The notes: generated by a model from the letters alone, not told the origin. Positions 16,493-24,966 are shown, counted from the stretch's first letter. The stretch is 64,000 nucleotides of DNA from a bacterium (GCA_004563405.1 SFTH01000001.1:131615-195614), one strand, 5' to 3'. Numbers and translations: made by a program.

Positions 16493-18247
16493 ATGATCCA
16501 CGGAAATCTGGAAGGTATACGCGAGAGCGCGCTCAGCGAGCTGGAGAAGCTCTACGACGCGGAATTTGAGCGGGATCAGTTCCTGCCCGACCGGCTGCTG
16601 AACGTGCTGGTGCGCTACACGGAGCAGATCAACCGGGAGATGCTGGTGTACCTGGGCCGCGACGGAAGCGTGCTGGAGATCGCCATCGGCTCCATCGGCT
16701 CGATTGCGCTGCCGGAGCTGCACCTGCGCCGCAATCCCGACCGGCTGTCGGGCTTCCGCTGCATCCACACCCATCCGGGCGGAGACGCGCGGCTGTCCAG
16801 CGTGGATCTGCAGGCGCTGCGGCTGCTGCGCTTCGATTCCATGTGCGCCGTGGGCGTGCAGGACGGCCGCTGTACGGGCATCAGCGCCGCCTTCCTGGGG
16901 GAGATGGAGTACGACAACTTCTCCATCGTGATGCGCGGCCCGGTGAAGCCCGGACGCATCCCCCAGATGAACTGGATGAACGAGATCGAGCAGGCCGAGG
17001 TGCGCGTCAAGGAGGCCATCGCCAGGGGCGGCATCGTGGAGGAGAGCGAGAAGGCCATGCTCATCTCCACGGACAGCGAGGAGAGCCTGGAGGAGCTGGC
17101 GAGCCTGGCGGAGACCGCCGGGGCCATGGTCATCACCCGGGTGATGCAGAACCGCCTGAAGCCCGATCCGGCCACCTTCATCGGCAGCGGCAAGGCCGAG
17201 GAGCTCTCGCTGGTGTGTCAGGCCATGGAGATCGACCTGGCCATCGTGGACGACGAGCTGACCGGCGCGCAGCAGCGCAACCTGGAAAACATACTGGGCG
17301 TGCGCGTGATCGACCGCACGGCGCTGATTCTGGACATCTTTGCCCAGCGCGCCCAGACCGCCGAGGGCAAGCTGCAGGTGGAGCTGGCCCAGATGAAGTA
17401 TCGCCTGCCCCGGCTCACCGGCATGGGCACGGTGCTCTCCCGTCTGGGCGGCGGCATCGGCACCCGCGGCCCCGGCGAGACCCAGCTCGAGGTGGACCGC
17501 CGCCGCATCCGCAAGCGCATCGACGATCTGCAGGGGCAACTCAGGGAGCTCAAGCGCCAGCGCGACATGCGCCGCGCCCGCCGGGACAAGCAGGGCCAGA
17601 CCACGGTCGCGCTGGTGGGCTACACCAACGCGGGCAAGTCCACGCTGCTCAACGCCCTCTCCGGGGCGGACGTGCTGGTGGAGGACAAGCTGTTCGCCAC
17701 GCTGGATCCGGTGATGCGCAACGTGGAGCTGCCGGAGAACCGCTCCTGCCTGCTGGTGGACACCGTCGGCTTCATTCGCAAGCTTCCCCATCAGCTGGTC
17801 GAGGCCTTCCACTCCACGCTGGAGGAGGCCCTCTACGCCGATTTGCTGGTGGTGGTGTCGGACGTTTCCAACCCCCAGTACCGCGAGCAGCGGGAGACCG
17901 TGTTCCGGGTGCTGAACGAGCTGGGCGCGGGCGGAAAGCCCGTGCTGGAGGCGCTGAACAAGGCCGACCGGGCGAAGATCGGCGACGAGGTGGAGCCCGC
18001 AGACGCCATTCTGATCTCCGCGAAGGAAGGGCGCGGCCTCGACCGGCTGAAGGAGGAGATCTCGAAGCGCATCGCTGCCATGCGCCACGCCGTGGAGCTG
18101 GTGGTGCCCTACGACAAGGGCAACGTGCTCTCCCTGATCCACGCCAAGGGCCAGGTGACGGCGGAGGAGTATCTCGCCGAGGGCACGAAAGTGAATTGCC
18201 TGCTGGACAGCGCCAACTACCAACGGGTGCTGAGCATGCTGAAATAG
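16493..18247 (+). CDS. hflX: HflX ribosome-associated GTPase with N-terminal JAMM/RadC-like domain
   Basis: 584 residues, against about 420 for E. coli HflX. The last 390 residues are a standard HflX: an N-domain with TFIGSGKAEEL, the glycine-rich RLGGGIGTRGPGETQLE, a coiled coil with the RRxRR-type run, and a G domain. G1 is GYTNAGKS (near 375), G3 DTVGF, G4 NKAD and G5 SAKEG. HflX binds the 50S subunit and rescues stalled or heat-damaged ribosomes. Residues about 1-165 are an extra domain. It shows a JAMM metalloprotease pattern: Glu49, then HTHP (His92, His94), seven residues, Ser102, and Asp105. Whether it binds zinc is unproven. The start is a plain ATG without a strong ribosome site. 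Confidence 0.9.
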   Translation: MIHGNLEGIRESALSELEKLYDAEFERDQFLPDRLLNVLVRYTEQINREMLVYLGRDGSVLEIAIGSIGSIALPELHLRRNPDRLSGFRCIHTHPGGDARLSSVDLQALRLLRFDSMCAVGVQDGRCTGISAAFLGEMEYDNFSIVMRGPVKPGRIPQMNWMNEIEQAEVRVKEAIARGGIVEESEKAMLISTDSEESLEELASLAETAGAMVITRVMQNRLKPDPATFIGSGKAEELSLVCQAMEIDLAIVDDELTGAQQRNLENILGVRVIDRTALILDIFAQRAQTAEGKLQVELAQMKYRLPRLTGMGTVLSRLGGGIGTRGPGETQLEVDRRRIRKRIDDLQGQLRELKRQRDMRRARRDKQGQTTVALVGYTNAGKSTLLNALSGADVLVEDKLFATLDPVMRNVELPENRSCLLVDTVGFIRKLPHQLVEAFHSTLEEALYADLLVVVSDVSNPQYREQRETVFRVLNELGAGGKPVLEALNKADRAKIGDEVEPADAILISAKEGRGLDRLKEEISKRIAAMRHAVELVVPYDKGNVLSLIHAKGQVTAEEYLAEGTKVNCLLDSANYQRVLSMLK

Positions 18248-18253
18248 AGAAAG

Positions 18254-18297
18254 ATCGGGCCGTCCGGAAATGCGCCGGACGGCCCGATTGATTTTTT
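18254..18297. terminator. Terminator between convergent hflX and lysC
   Basis: A 14-bp perfect stem (ATCGGGCCGTCCGG) with a 7-nt loop is followed on the plus strand by TGATTTTTT. It terminates hflX and may also stop the leftward lysC transcript. Confidence 0.8.
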
Positions 18298-18305
18298 GGG
18301 GGGGA

Positions 18306-19622
18306 TCAGCCCCGGGGGAAGAACTCCCCGTACAGGGTGCGCAGGGCGGGCTCGAAGTCGGCCTCGTCCACGCCGGCGATGATGTTCAGTTCGTCGGAGC
18401 CCTGGTCGATCATGTTCACGTTGATGCCTGCGCGGCCCAGGGCGCTGAACACCCGGCCGGACATGCCCCGGTGGCGCACCATGCCCTGGCCCACCACGGC
18501 GATGAGCGCGAGGCCGTCCCGCACGGTGATGGCGTCGGCGCAGGTGCAGGCCTGAAGCTCGTTCAGTACGGCCGCCCGGCAGGGGGCCAGCAGCTCCGTG
18601 CGCACCACCACGGACATGGTGTCGATTCCGGTGGGGATGTGCTCCATCAGCACGCCGTGGCGGCAGAGCACCTCCAGCACCTTCACCGTGAAGCCCAGCG
18701 TCTCGTTCATCTGGTCCTTCTCAATCACGATGGAGGAGAAGCCCTTTCGCCCGGCGATGCCGGTCACGGGGCGGCTCTCCCGGGTGGACACCCGGGGCTG
18801 AATCAGCGTGCCGGGATCCTCCGGTGCGTTGGTGTTGCGGATGTTGATGGGGATGCCCGCCACCTTCACCGGGAAGATGGCGGATTCGTGGAGCACGGAC
18901 GCGCCCATGTAGGCCAGCTCCCGCAGCTCAGTGTAGCTGATGCGGTCGATGGGCGCTGGGTTTTCCGCCACGCGCGGGTCGCAGCTGAGCATGCCGGAGA
19001 CGTCCGTCCAGTTTTCGTACAGGACGGAGGCGCTGGCCCGGGCCACGATGGCCCCGGTCACATCCGAGCCGCCCCGGGAGAAGGTGTGCGCGCTGCCGTC
19101 CGGCAGGCTGCCGTAGAAGCCGGGCAGCACCGCCCGGGGAAGGGCCTGCAGGCGGCCCGAGAGCACGGCCTGGGTGGCCTCGGCGTTGAATTCGCCGTCG
19201 GCGCTGAAGAAGATGCAGTCCGCCGCGTCCAGCATGGGAACGTCCAGGAGCGCCGCCATGACCTTCGCGCTGAGGTATTCGCCCCGGCTGGCGGCGTAGT
19301 CCCGGTCGGGATGCTGCCGGAGGCGGTTGGCGATGGCCTCAAACTCCGGCGCCAGATCGAGCGTCAGGCCCAGCCCGGAGACGATGCCCTCGAAGCGCCT
19401 GCGGATTTCCGCCAGCGCGGGGGAGAAGTCCGCGCCCGCCCGGGCCGCGTCGAAGCAGGAGTAGAGCAGATCGGTGACCTTGACGTCTGCGGCGAAGCGC
19501 TTGCCGGGGGCGGAGACCACCACATAGCGCCGCTGCGCGTCCGCCTGTACGATGGCGGCGCAGCGGCGGAAGTGCTCCGCGTCCGCAAGACTCGTGCCGC
19601 CGAATTTGACCGTTTTGACCAT
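18306..19622 (-). CDS. lysC: Aspartate kinase
   Basis: A 438-residue enzyme phosphorylating aspartate, the first step toward lysine, DAP, threonine and methionine. The N-terminal kinase motif KFGGTSLADAEHF and the substrate loop SRGGSDVTGAIVAR are present. Two C-terminal ACT domains (from about residue 290) suggest feedback control by lysine and/or threonine. The length suits the monofunctional type with an extended kinase domain. It is the last gene of the leftward M20-dapA-dapB-lysC cluster, 15 nt after dapB. Confidence 0.93.
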   Translation of the reverse strand: MVKTVKFGGTSLADAEHFRRCAAIVQADAQRRYVVVSAPGKRFAADVKVTDLLYSCFDAARAGADFSPALAEIRRRFEGIVSGLGLTLDLAPEFEAIANRLRQHPDRDYAASRGEYLSAKVMAALLDVPMLDAADCIFFSADGEFNAEATQAVLSGRLQALPRAVLPGFYGSLPDGSAHTFSRGGSDVTGAIVARASASVLYENWTDVSGMLSCDPRVAENPAPIDRISYTELRELAYMGASVLHESAIFPVKVAGIPINIRNTNAPEDPGTLIQPRVSTRESRPVTGIAGRKGFSSIVIEKDQMNETLGFTVKVLEVLCRHGVLMEHIPTGIDTMSVVVRTELLAPCRAAVLNELQACTCADAITVRDGLALIAVVGQGMVRHRGMSGRVFSALGRAGINVNMIDQGSDELNIIAGVDEADFEPALRTLYGEFFPRG

Positions 19623-19637
19623 GGATAAACGCCTCCG

Positions 19638-20363
19638 TCAGAGCAGGGATTTCATGTCGTAGAGCCCGGGTTCCCGGTGCATCAGGAACTCCGCGGCACA
19701 GAGCGCGCCCTCGGCGAAGAGGGAGCGGCTGTGGGCCTCGTGGCGCAGGGTGAGGCTCTGGCTGGGCGAGGAGATGTGCACCTCGTGCACGCCCACGACC
19801 TCGCCCATGCGCAGGGAGTGGACGCCCACCTCGTCCGCGTCCCGGGGGGAGAGCCCCTCACGGCCGCAGACCATGCGCGCGCCGGGGCGGGCCTCCTGCA
19901 CGGCGGAGAAGAGCATCTTCGCGGTGCCGCTGGGCGCGTCCGCCTTGTGCCTGTGGTGAATCTCCACGATCTCCACGTCGGCCTCGGGGAAGAGCCGGGC
20001 CGCGTCCCGGGCCATGCGGCACAGAAGCGCCACGCCCACGGACATGTTGCCGCTGTGGAACACGGGGATGCGCTCCGCAGCCGCGTGTATGCGCGCGAGC
20101 TCCGCCGCGTCGTGGCCGGTGGTGGCCACCACCACGGGAAGGCGGCGCGCCTCCGCAAAGTCCATCAGCGCGCAGACGGCGCTGTGGTGGGAGAAGTCGA
20201 CGACCACGTCCGCGGCCGGCGCGTCCTCAATGCGCTGAAGCACCTGCGTGCCGTCGCCCCGGGGATCCACCAGCGCGGCGACTTCGCAGTTCGGCGCGGC
20301 CTGAATCTGCTCCACCAGCGCGCGGCCCATGCGCCCGCAGGCGCCGTTGACGATCACTCTCAT
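19638..20363 (-). CDS. dapB: 4-hydroxy-tetrahydrodipicolinate reductase
   Basis: A 241-residue NAD(P)H-dependent reductase. The nucleotide-binding motif VNGACGRMGRAL is at the N-terminus. The substrate-binding and catalytic segment EIVEIHHRHKADAPSGTA contains the His-His pair and Lys. VDFSH and GNMSVGV are also conserved. It overlaps the dapA stop by 4 nt (ATGA), so translation is coupled. It makes tetrahydrodipicolinate, the substrate of DapH. Confidence 0.95.
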   Translation of the reverse strand: MRVIVNGACGRMGRALVEQIQAAPNCEVAALVDPRGDGTQVLQRIEDAPAADVVVDFSHHSAVCALMDFAEARRLPVVVATTGHDAAELARIHAAAERIPVFHSGNMSVGVALLCRMARDAARLFPEADVEIVEIHHRHKADAPSGTAKMLFSAVQEARPGARMVCGREGLSPRDADEVGVHSLRMGEVVGVHEVHISSPSQSLTLRHEAHSRSLFAEGALCAAEFLMHREPGLYDMKSLL

Positions 20364-21250
20364 CCGATCAGACCCTCCTTGCGCATGCAGGCGAGCAGGC
20401 GGGCGCGGTTCGCGTCCTCCATGGGCGTCAGCGGAAGGCGCAGAACGTCCGCGCAGTAGCCCATGGCCGCCATGGCCGCCTTTGCGGGGATGGGGTTCAC
20501 CTCGCAGAACAGGGCCTGAATCAGCGGCAGATAGCGCATTTGGAGCTGCGCCGCGCCCTGTACGTCGCCGGCGAAGAAGCGGCGGCAGATCTCGCAGGTC
20601 TCCCTGGGCAGGAGGTTCGAGAGCACGGAGATGCAGCCCGCGCCGCCCATGGACAGGATGGGCACGATCTGGTCGTCGTTGCCGGAGTACATGTCCAGCT
20701 TGCCGCCCACCAGCGACAGGGTCTCGACGATGGAGGAGATGTTTCCGTTGGCCTCCTTGATGGCGCGGATGTTTTCGTGCTCCGCCAGGCGGGCGTAGGT
20801 GGCGGGCTGAATGTTGCAGCCGGTGCGGGAGGGCACGTTGTAGAGGATCAGCGGCCGGGTACTCGCGTCGGCGATGGCCGTGAAGGAGCGGTACAGGCCC
20901 TCCTGCGTGGCCTTGTTGTAGTAGGGGGTGACCACCAGCATCGCGTCCGCGCCCACCTCGCAGGCGTAGCGGGTCAACTCAATGGCATAGGCGGTGTCGT
21001 TGCTGCCCGTACCGGCGATCACCGGCACCCGGCCTGCGGCGCGCTCCACGCAGAAGCGCACGACCTCCTTGTGCTCCTCGTCGGAGAGGGTGGGACCCTC
21101 GCCGGAGGTGCCGCAGCTCACCAGCGCGTCGATGCCGCTCTCGATCTGCCAGTCGATGATGCGGCCGTAAGCCTCGTAGTCCACTTCGCCGCGCTCGGTG
21201 AAGGGGGTGATGAGTGCGGTGGCAATGCCCTTGAAGATGCTCTGATTCAT
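20360..21250 (-). CDS. dapA: 4-hydroxy-tetrahydrodipicolinate synthase
   Basis: A 296-residue TIM-barrel aldolase condensing pyruvate with aspartate semialdehyde. Visible features are GTSGEGPTLSDEEH with the catalytic Thr, TPYYNKATQEGLY, YNVPSRTGCN with the catalytic Tyr, and the Schiff-base Lys in AIKEANGN. Length matches family members. It lies 34 nt after the M20 deacetylase gene. It is distinct from the dapA-like gene at 60915, which lacks several DapA-specific residues. Confidence 0.95.
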   Translation of the reverse strand: MNQSIFKGIATALITPFTERGEVDYEAYGRIIDWQIESGIDALVSCGTSGEGPTLSDEEHKEVVRFCVERAAGRVPVIAGTGSNDTAYAIELTRYACEVGADAMLVVTPYYNKATQEGLYRSFTAIADASTRPLILYNVPSRTGCNIQPATYARLAEHENIRAIKEANGNISSIVETLSLVGGKLDMYSGNDDQIVPILSMGGAGCISVLSNLLPRETCEICRRFFAGDVQGAAQLQMRYLPLIQALFCEVNPIPAKAAMAAMGYCADVLRLPLTPMEDANRARLLACMRKEGLIG

Positions 21251-21284
21251 GATGGTTTCCTCCTGTGTATGTCGGTCGTTGGGT

Positions 21285-22376
21285 TTAATGAAAGTTCAGG
21301 GCCAGGCACGCCCAGAAATCCGCGCCCGCCTCCAGAACGGTTTCGTCAAAGTTGAATGTGCCGCTGTGCAGGGCGGGGGTGTCTCCCGTGCCCAGGAAGA
21401 AGAACATGCCCGGCAGGTACCGCTGGTACCAGGAGAAGTCCTCGGTGATCATCACCGGCTGGCCGAGCTCCAGATAGTCCGCGCCGCAGGCGCGCACCCG
21501 GTCGCACAGCTCCGGCGGGTTCATCACCGCCGGGTAGCCGTCGCTGGTGGTGAGGCGCACCCGGCAGCCGGACGCGGCCTCGACGTCGGCGCAGGCTCCG
21601 CGCAGCGAATCCAGCATGGAGAAGAACACTTCATCCTGGAAGGCGCGCAGCGTGCCCTCCAGCCGGGTGTGGCCGCTGACGGCGTTGCGCACGCTGCCGC
21701 TCTCCATCCTGCCGAAGCGCAGCAGGCGGAAGATGGAATCCGGCCAGGCGGCCTCGATTTCTCCGGCGCGCCGCACCAGCTCCACGCCCGCGCGCAGCGC
21801 GTCCCGGCCCTCGGCGGCGCGGGCGATGTGACAGGCGCGGCCCTCGATCTCCGCCGTCACCTCGCAGGATCGGCTCATCATCTCCCCCACGCGGCTGGCG
21901 ATCTGTCCTGCGGGCAGACCCGGCCAGAGGTGCATGCCGAACACCGCCTCCGCGTTGCACTTGCGCAGTATGCCGCTCTCGCAGACGTCCCGCGCGCCGC
22001 CGGTGGTCTCCTCCGCCGGTTGGAAGATCAGCAGGAAGTTGTAGTCCGCCCGCACGCCGTTCAGCCGCCGGGCCAGCTCCAGCAGCATGGCCATGTGGCC
22101 GTCGTGACCGCAGGCGTGCATCCGTCCCGGGAAGCGGGAGGCAAAGTCCAGGCCCGTCTCCTCCTGAACCGGCAGCGCGTCCGCGTCGCTGCGAAAGGCC
22201 AGCGTGCGGGGCATGCCGTTGTCAAAGTAGGCGCACAGCGCGCCCGGGATGGGCGAGGAGAGCGCGCAGTCCAGGGGAGAGAGCGCCTCGCGCAGGTAGG
22301 CCATGGTGCGCTCCAGGCTGCGGTCCAGCTCGGGAATCTGGTGCAGCGCGCGCCGGTCGGCGACGATGGAATTCAT
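21285..22376 (-). CDS. M20-family amidohydrolase, probable N-acetyl-diaminopimelate deacetylase
   Basis: 363 residues of the M20D amidohydrolase type. The start at 22376 (MNSIVADRRALHQIPELDRS) has AAAGGAGG on the minus strand; the frame is open to 22649 but that part is antisense to dapH. Metal-binding motifs are RSDADALPVQEETGLDF and ACGHDGHMAMLLELA, then EETTGGARDV. In sequence alone it could be a hippurate or amino-acid hydrolase. Its place with dapA, dapB and dapH makes N-acetyl-LL-DAP deacetylation the likeliest job, giving LL-DAP for peptidoglycan and lysine. Confidence 0.8.
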   Translation of the reverse strand: MNSIVADRRALHQIPELDRSLERTMAYLREALSPLDCALSSPIPGALCAYFDNGMPRTLAFRSDADALPVQEETGLDFASRFPGRMHACGHDGHMAMLLELARRLNGVRADYNFLLIFQPAEETTGGARDVCESGILRKCNAEAVFGMHLWPGLPAGQIASRVGEMMSRSCEVTAEIEGRACHIARAAEGRDALRAGVELVRRAGEIEAAWPDSIFRLLRFGRMESGSVRNAVSGHTRLEGTLRAFQDEVFFSMLDSLRGACADVEAASGCRVRLTTSDGYPAVMNPPELCDRVRACGADYLELGQPVMITEDFSWYQRYLPGMFFFLGTGDTPALHSGTFNFDETVLEAGADFWACLALNFH

Positions 22377-22431
22377 GCTCCACTTTCCTCCTTTCCCCCG
22401 GCCCTGCCGGAAGAAAATTTGTTTCGGGTGG

Positions 22432-22460
22432 TTGCATTGGGCGCGCCCGGATGGTATCAT
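22432..22460 (+). promoter_or_regulatory. Promoter of dapH
   Basis: TTGCAT (22432-22437), 17-nt spacer, TATCAT (22455-22460), within the 115-bp gap between the divergent deacetylase and dapH genes. Confidence 0.65.
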
Positions 22461-22491
22461 AGACCACAAAACGGACAGGGAGGCGCGTACC

Positions 22492-23190
22492 ATGAACGCC
22501 CAGGAGATTATTGAACGCATTCGAACCGCCCAGAAGCAGACGCCCGTGCGCGTGTTTGTTCGCCAGAAGCAGCCGCTGCCCTTCGAAAACGCGAAGGTCT
22601 TCCCCATGGGGAACGGCACCAGCATCGTCTTTGGCGACTGGAAGGACATTTCCCCGGTGCTGACCGCTCATGCGGCGGACGTGGAGGAGCTGGTCGTGGA
22701 GAACGACTGCCGCAATTCCGCCATACCGCTGCTGGACATGAAGGAGATCAACGCCCGCATCGAGCCCGGCGCGATCATCCGCGAGCAGGTGGAGATCGGC
22801 GACAACGCCGTGATCATGATGGGCGCGGTGATCAACATCGGCGCGGTCATCGGCGAGGGCACCATGATCGACATGGGCGCGGTGCTCGGCGGCCGGGCCA
22901 CCGTTGGAAAGCACTGCCATGTGGGCGCGGGCGCGGTGCTGGCCGGCGTGATCGAGCCCGCCAGCGCGACCCCCGTGATCGTCGAGGACAACGTGCTCAT
23001 CGGCGCGAACGCCGTGGTGATCGAGGGCGTGCGCATCGGTCACGACGCGGTGGTGGCCGCCGGCGCGGTGGTCATCTCGGACGTGGAGCCGAACACTGTG
23101 GTGGCCGGCGTTCCCGCCCGGAAGATCAAGGTCAAGGACGAGAAGGCCGCCGGTAAGACCGCCCTCATCGACGCGCTCCGGGAGCTCTGA
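22492..23190 (+). CDS. dapH: Tetrahydrodipicolinate N-acetyltransferase
   Basis: A 232-residue left-handed beta-helix acetyltransferase that acetylates tetrahydrodipicolinate. The ATG at 22492 (MNAQEIIERIRTAQKQTPVR) follows AGGGAGGCG. An N-terminal 85-residue domain is followed by hexapeptide repeats (residues about 90-200, for example IEPGAIIREQVEIGDNAVIM and GEGTMIDMGAVLGGRA). The catalytic region HCHVGAGAVLAGVIEPASATPV is conserved. It defines the acetylase branch of DAP synthesis. It reads opposite to the dap/lysC cluster, with a lysine riboswitch aimed at its 3' end from the other strand. Confidence 0.95.
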   Translation: MNAQEIIERIRTAQKQTPVRVFVRQKQPLPFENAKVFPMGNGTSIVFGDWKDISPVLTAHAADVEELVVENDCRNSAIPLLDMKEINARIEPGAIIREQVEIGDNAVIMMGAVINIGAVIGEGTMIDMGAVLGGRATVGKHCHVGAGAVLAGVIEPASATPVIVEDNVLIGANAVVIEGVRIGHDAVVAAGAVVISDVEPNTVVAGVPARKIKVKDEKAAGKTALIDALREL

Positions 23191-23200
23191 GCCGGGACGC

Positions 23201-23239
23201 AAAAAAGATGGCTGAATCCGATTCAGCCATCTTTTTTTT
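23201..23239. terminator. Bidirectional terminator: dapH end and lysine riboswitch expression platform
   Basis: AAAAAAGATGGCTGAATC and its complement form a perfect long stem with a tiny loop, with A-run and U-run on both sides. It ends dapH on the plus strand. On the minus strand it lies directly after the lysine aptamer. Its apical ATCGGAT is complementary to ATCCGAT in the 3' P1 strand of the aptamer, giving a possible antiterminator. Confidence 0.85.
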
Positions 23240-23261
23240 GCGCGGGCGCACGGGCGCGCAC

Positions 23262-23428
23262 CATTGCAATTATCGGATAGCTCTCCGCAGAACTGCGACA
23301 GTCACATGGGTGTTTCCCATATGCCCAGGCAGGCCGTTGCCAAGGACCGCCTTCGGCGTCATTCCCTTTCGCGCGGCTCTGCCTGGCGGCATTTGAAGCC
23401 CCGTTACTGATGTTTGACGCGCCTCTAT
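23262..23428 (-). promoter_or_regulatory. Lysine riboswitch (L-box)
   Basis: On the minus strand the conserved L-box elements occur in order: GAGGCGCG, then AGTAACGGG, GAAAGGGAATGACGCCGAAGG, CTGGGCATATGGGAAAC, and GACTGTCGCAGTTCTG with GGAGAGCTATC at the 3' end. P1 forms between CCGATA and TATCCG with one mismatch. It has its own promoter (23443-23471) and a terminator platform. The next leftward gene is the M20 deacetylase, beyond dapH which is on the other strand. Confidence 0.88.
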
Positions 23429-23442
23429 CGGATATGTGCATA

Positions 23443-23471
23443 AGTTTAAACCAGTCGGGCCGGAATGTCAA
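23443..23471 (-). promoter_or_regulatory. Promoter of the lysine riboswitch transcript
   Basis: On the minus strand: TTGACA (23466-23471), 17-nt spacer, TAAACT (23443-23448), about 15 bp upstream of the aptamer. Confidence 0.75.
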
Positions 23472-23538
23472 TGGGGTTTTGATGGTTTTTTGCGTAAGAT
23501 TCGATTATGCAATGCAGAATTCCGACGGCGTTTTTCAT

Positions 23539-23580
23539 AAAAAACCGCCGCGCGCCGGAAATGCGACCGGCACGCGGCGG
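23539..23580 (-). terminator. Terminator of the aminotransferase gene
   Basis: On the minus strand CCGCCGCG-x-GCCGG pairs with its complement with one mismatch in 14 bp and is followed by six U. It separates the aminotransferase from the riboswitch promoter, so the riboswitch is an independent unit. Confidence 0.75.
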
Positions 23581-23680
23581 GAAGCGGATGCGAAATACGC
23601 GTCCCTGTTTTTGCATTTATTCTCAATGCAACCGGCGCGCGGACGGGGAGCGGCGGATTCTCGAAGACTGCGCGCTTCCC

Positions 23681-23754
23681 GCGCACAGGCGCAGCGCCGG
23701 GTCTGATGCGCCCCTCGCCGCGCACAGGCACAGCGGTCAGGTCTGATGTGCGCC
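23681..23754. repeat. Two imperfect tandem copies of a 32-35 bp unit
   Basis: Copy 1 (23681-23712) and copy 2 (23720-23754) share GCGCACAGGC, CAGCG and GGTCTGATG. They lie in the GC-rich gap after the aminotransferase. No coding or regulatory role is evident. Confidence 0.4.
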
Positions 23755-23796
23755 CTGCGCATGCGGGGCAGCCGGCCCCTCGCCGCGCGTTGCGCC

Positions 23797-24966
23797 TCAG
23801 TCCTCCGCGAGCGCTGCCTTCAGCGCGGCAATGCCCCGCTCCAGCTGGTCCATGGGGATGTTCAGCGGCGGCAGCAGGCGCACCTTCGCCTTGGCAGTGA
23901 GGGCCAGCGCGCCGCGCTCCATGCAGCGCAACACGACCTCCCGGGCGGGCCGCACCGGATCCACGCCCAGCATCAGGCCCAGGCCGGAGACGCTCTTCAC
24001 GCCCGGCGCGCCGGTGAGCGCGTTCACGATGTAGTCCGAGCGCTCGCGCACGCCCGCAAGCAGCGCGTCGTCGATGCGGGAGAGGATGCTCAGCGCACCC
24101 GCGCACACCGTCGGGTTTCCGCCGAAGGTGGAGCCGTGGGCGCCCGGGGTGAGGGTGTCCTGCACCCGCTCGCCCAGCAGGCACGCGCCGATGGGCAGTC
24201 CGCCGCCCAGGCCCTTGGCCGTGGTGACGATGTCCGGGCTCAGGCCGAAGCGCATGTAGGCGTAAAGCGCGCCGGAGCGGCCGTTGCCCGCCTGCACCTC
24301 GTCGATGACCAGCAGCATGTCCTTCTCCCGGCAGAGGGCCTCCACGCCCTTCAGGAAGTCCGCGGGAAGGGCCATCACGCCGCCCTCGCCCTGCACGACC
24401 TCCAGCATCACTGCGCAACAGGCGTTCTCCTCCGCCAGCGCGCGCACGCTGTCCAGATTTCCGGCCTCGGCGTACACGAAGCCCTCCGGGAAGGGTGCGA
24501 AGTTCGTGTGGAAGCTGTCCTGCCCGGTGGCGGCCAGGGTGGTGATGGTGCGGCCGTGGAAGCTGTTCTTCAGCGTGATGATGGTGGAGCAGTCTTCGCC
24601 GTGGTGGTCGTGGCCCCACTTCCGGGCGGTCTTGATGGCGCACTCGTTGGCCTCCGCGCCGGAATTTCCGAAGAAGACCTTTTTCATGCCCGTGCGGGTG
24701 CAGAGCATTTCCGCGAGCTCCGCGCAGGGACCGGTGTAGTAGAGGTTGGAGGCGTGGGGCAGCGCGCCCAGCTGGGCCGTCACGGCGGCGATCCACGCGT
24801 CGTCCGCATAGCCGAAGGCGTTGACCGCGATGCCGCTGCCCAGATCGACGTATTCCCTGCCGTCCGCGTCCCAGGCCAGCGCGCCCTTGCCCCGCACCAG
24901 CTGCACCGGGAAGCGGGCATAGGTTCCAGCCACATAGGTTCTGTCCTTCTCAAAGATCGGATTCAT
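23797..24966 (-). CDS. argD: Class III aminotransferase (acetylornithine / N-acetyl-diaminopimelate type)
   Basis: A 389-residue PLP enzyme of the ArgD group. Visible are NSGAEANECAIKTAR, SFHGRT, the cofactor Asp in VIDEVQAGNGRSG, the Schiff-base Lys in TTAKGLGGGLPIGA, and HGSTFGGNP. ArgD-type enzymes transaminate acetylornithine and, in acetylase-pathway bacteria, N-acetyl-2-amino-6-oxopimelate. No other arg gene is nearby, whereas dapH, dapA, dapB and the deacetylase are, so a role in DAP synthesis is the better inference. It has its own promoter and terminator. Confidence 0.85.
   Translation of the reverse strand: MNPIFEKDRTYVAGTYARFPVQLVRGKGALAWDADGREYVDLGSGIAVNAFGYADDAWIAAVTAQLGALPHASNLYYTGPCAELAEMLCTRTGMKKVFFGNSGAEANECAIKTARKWGHDHHGEDCSTIITLKNSFHGRTITTLAATGQDSFHTNFAPFPEGFVYAEAGNLDSVRALAEENACCAVMLEVVQGEGGVMALPADFLKGVEALCREKDMLLVIDEVQAGNGRSGALYAYMRFGLSPDIVTTAKGLGGGLPIGACLLGERVQDTLTPGAHGSTFGGNPTVCAGALSILSRIDDALLAGVRERSDYIVNALTGAPGVKSVSGLGLMLGVDPVRPAREVVLRCMERGALALTAKAKVRLLPPLNIPMDQLERGIAALKAALAED

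Noticed and set aside
23681..23754. CRISPR-like pair of repeats
   Set aside because: Only two imperfect copies with a 7-bp gap and no cas gene.
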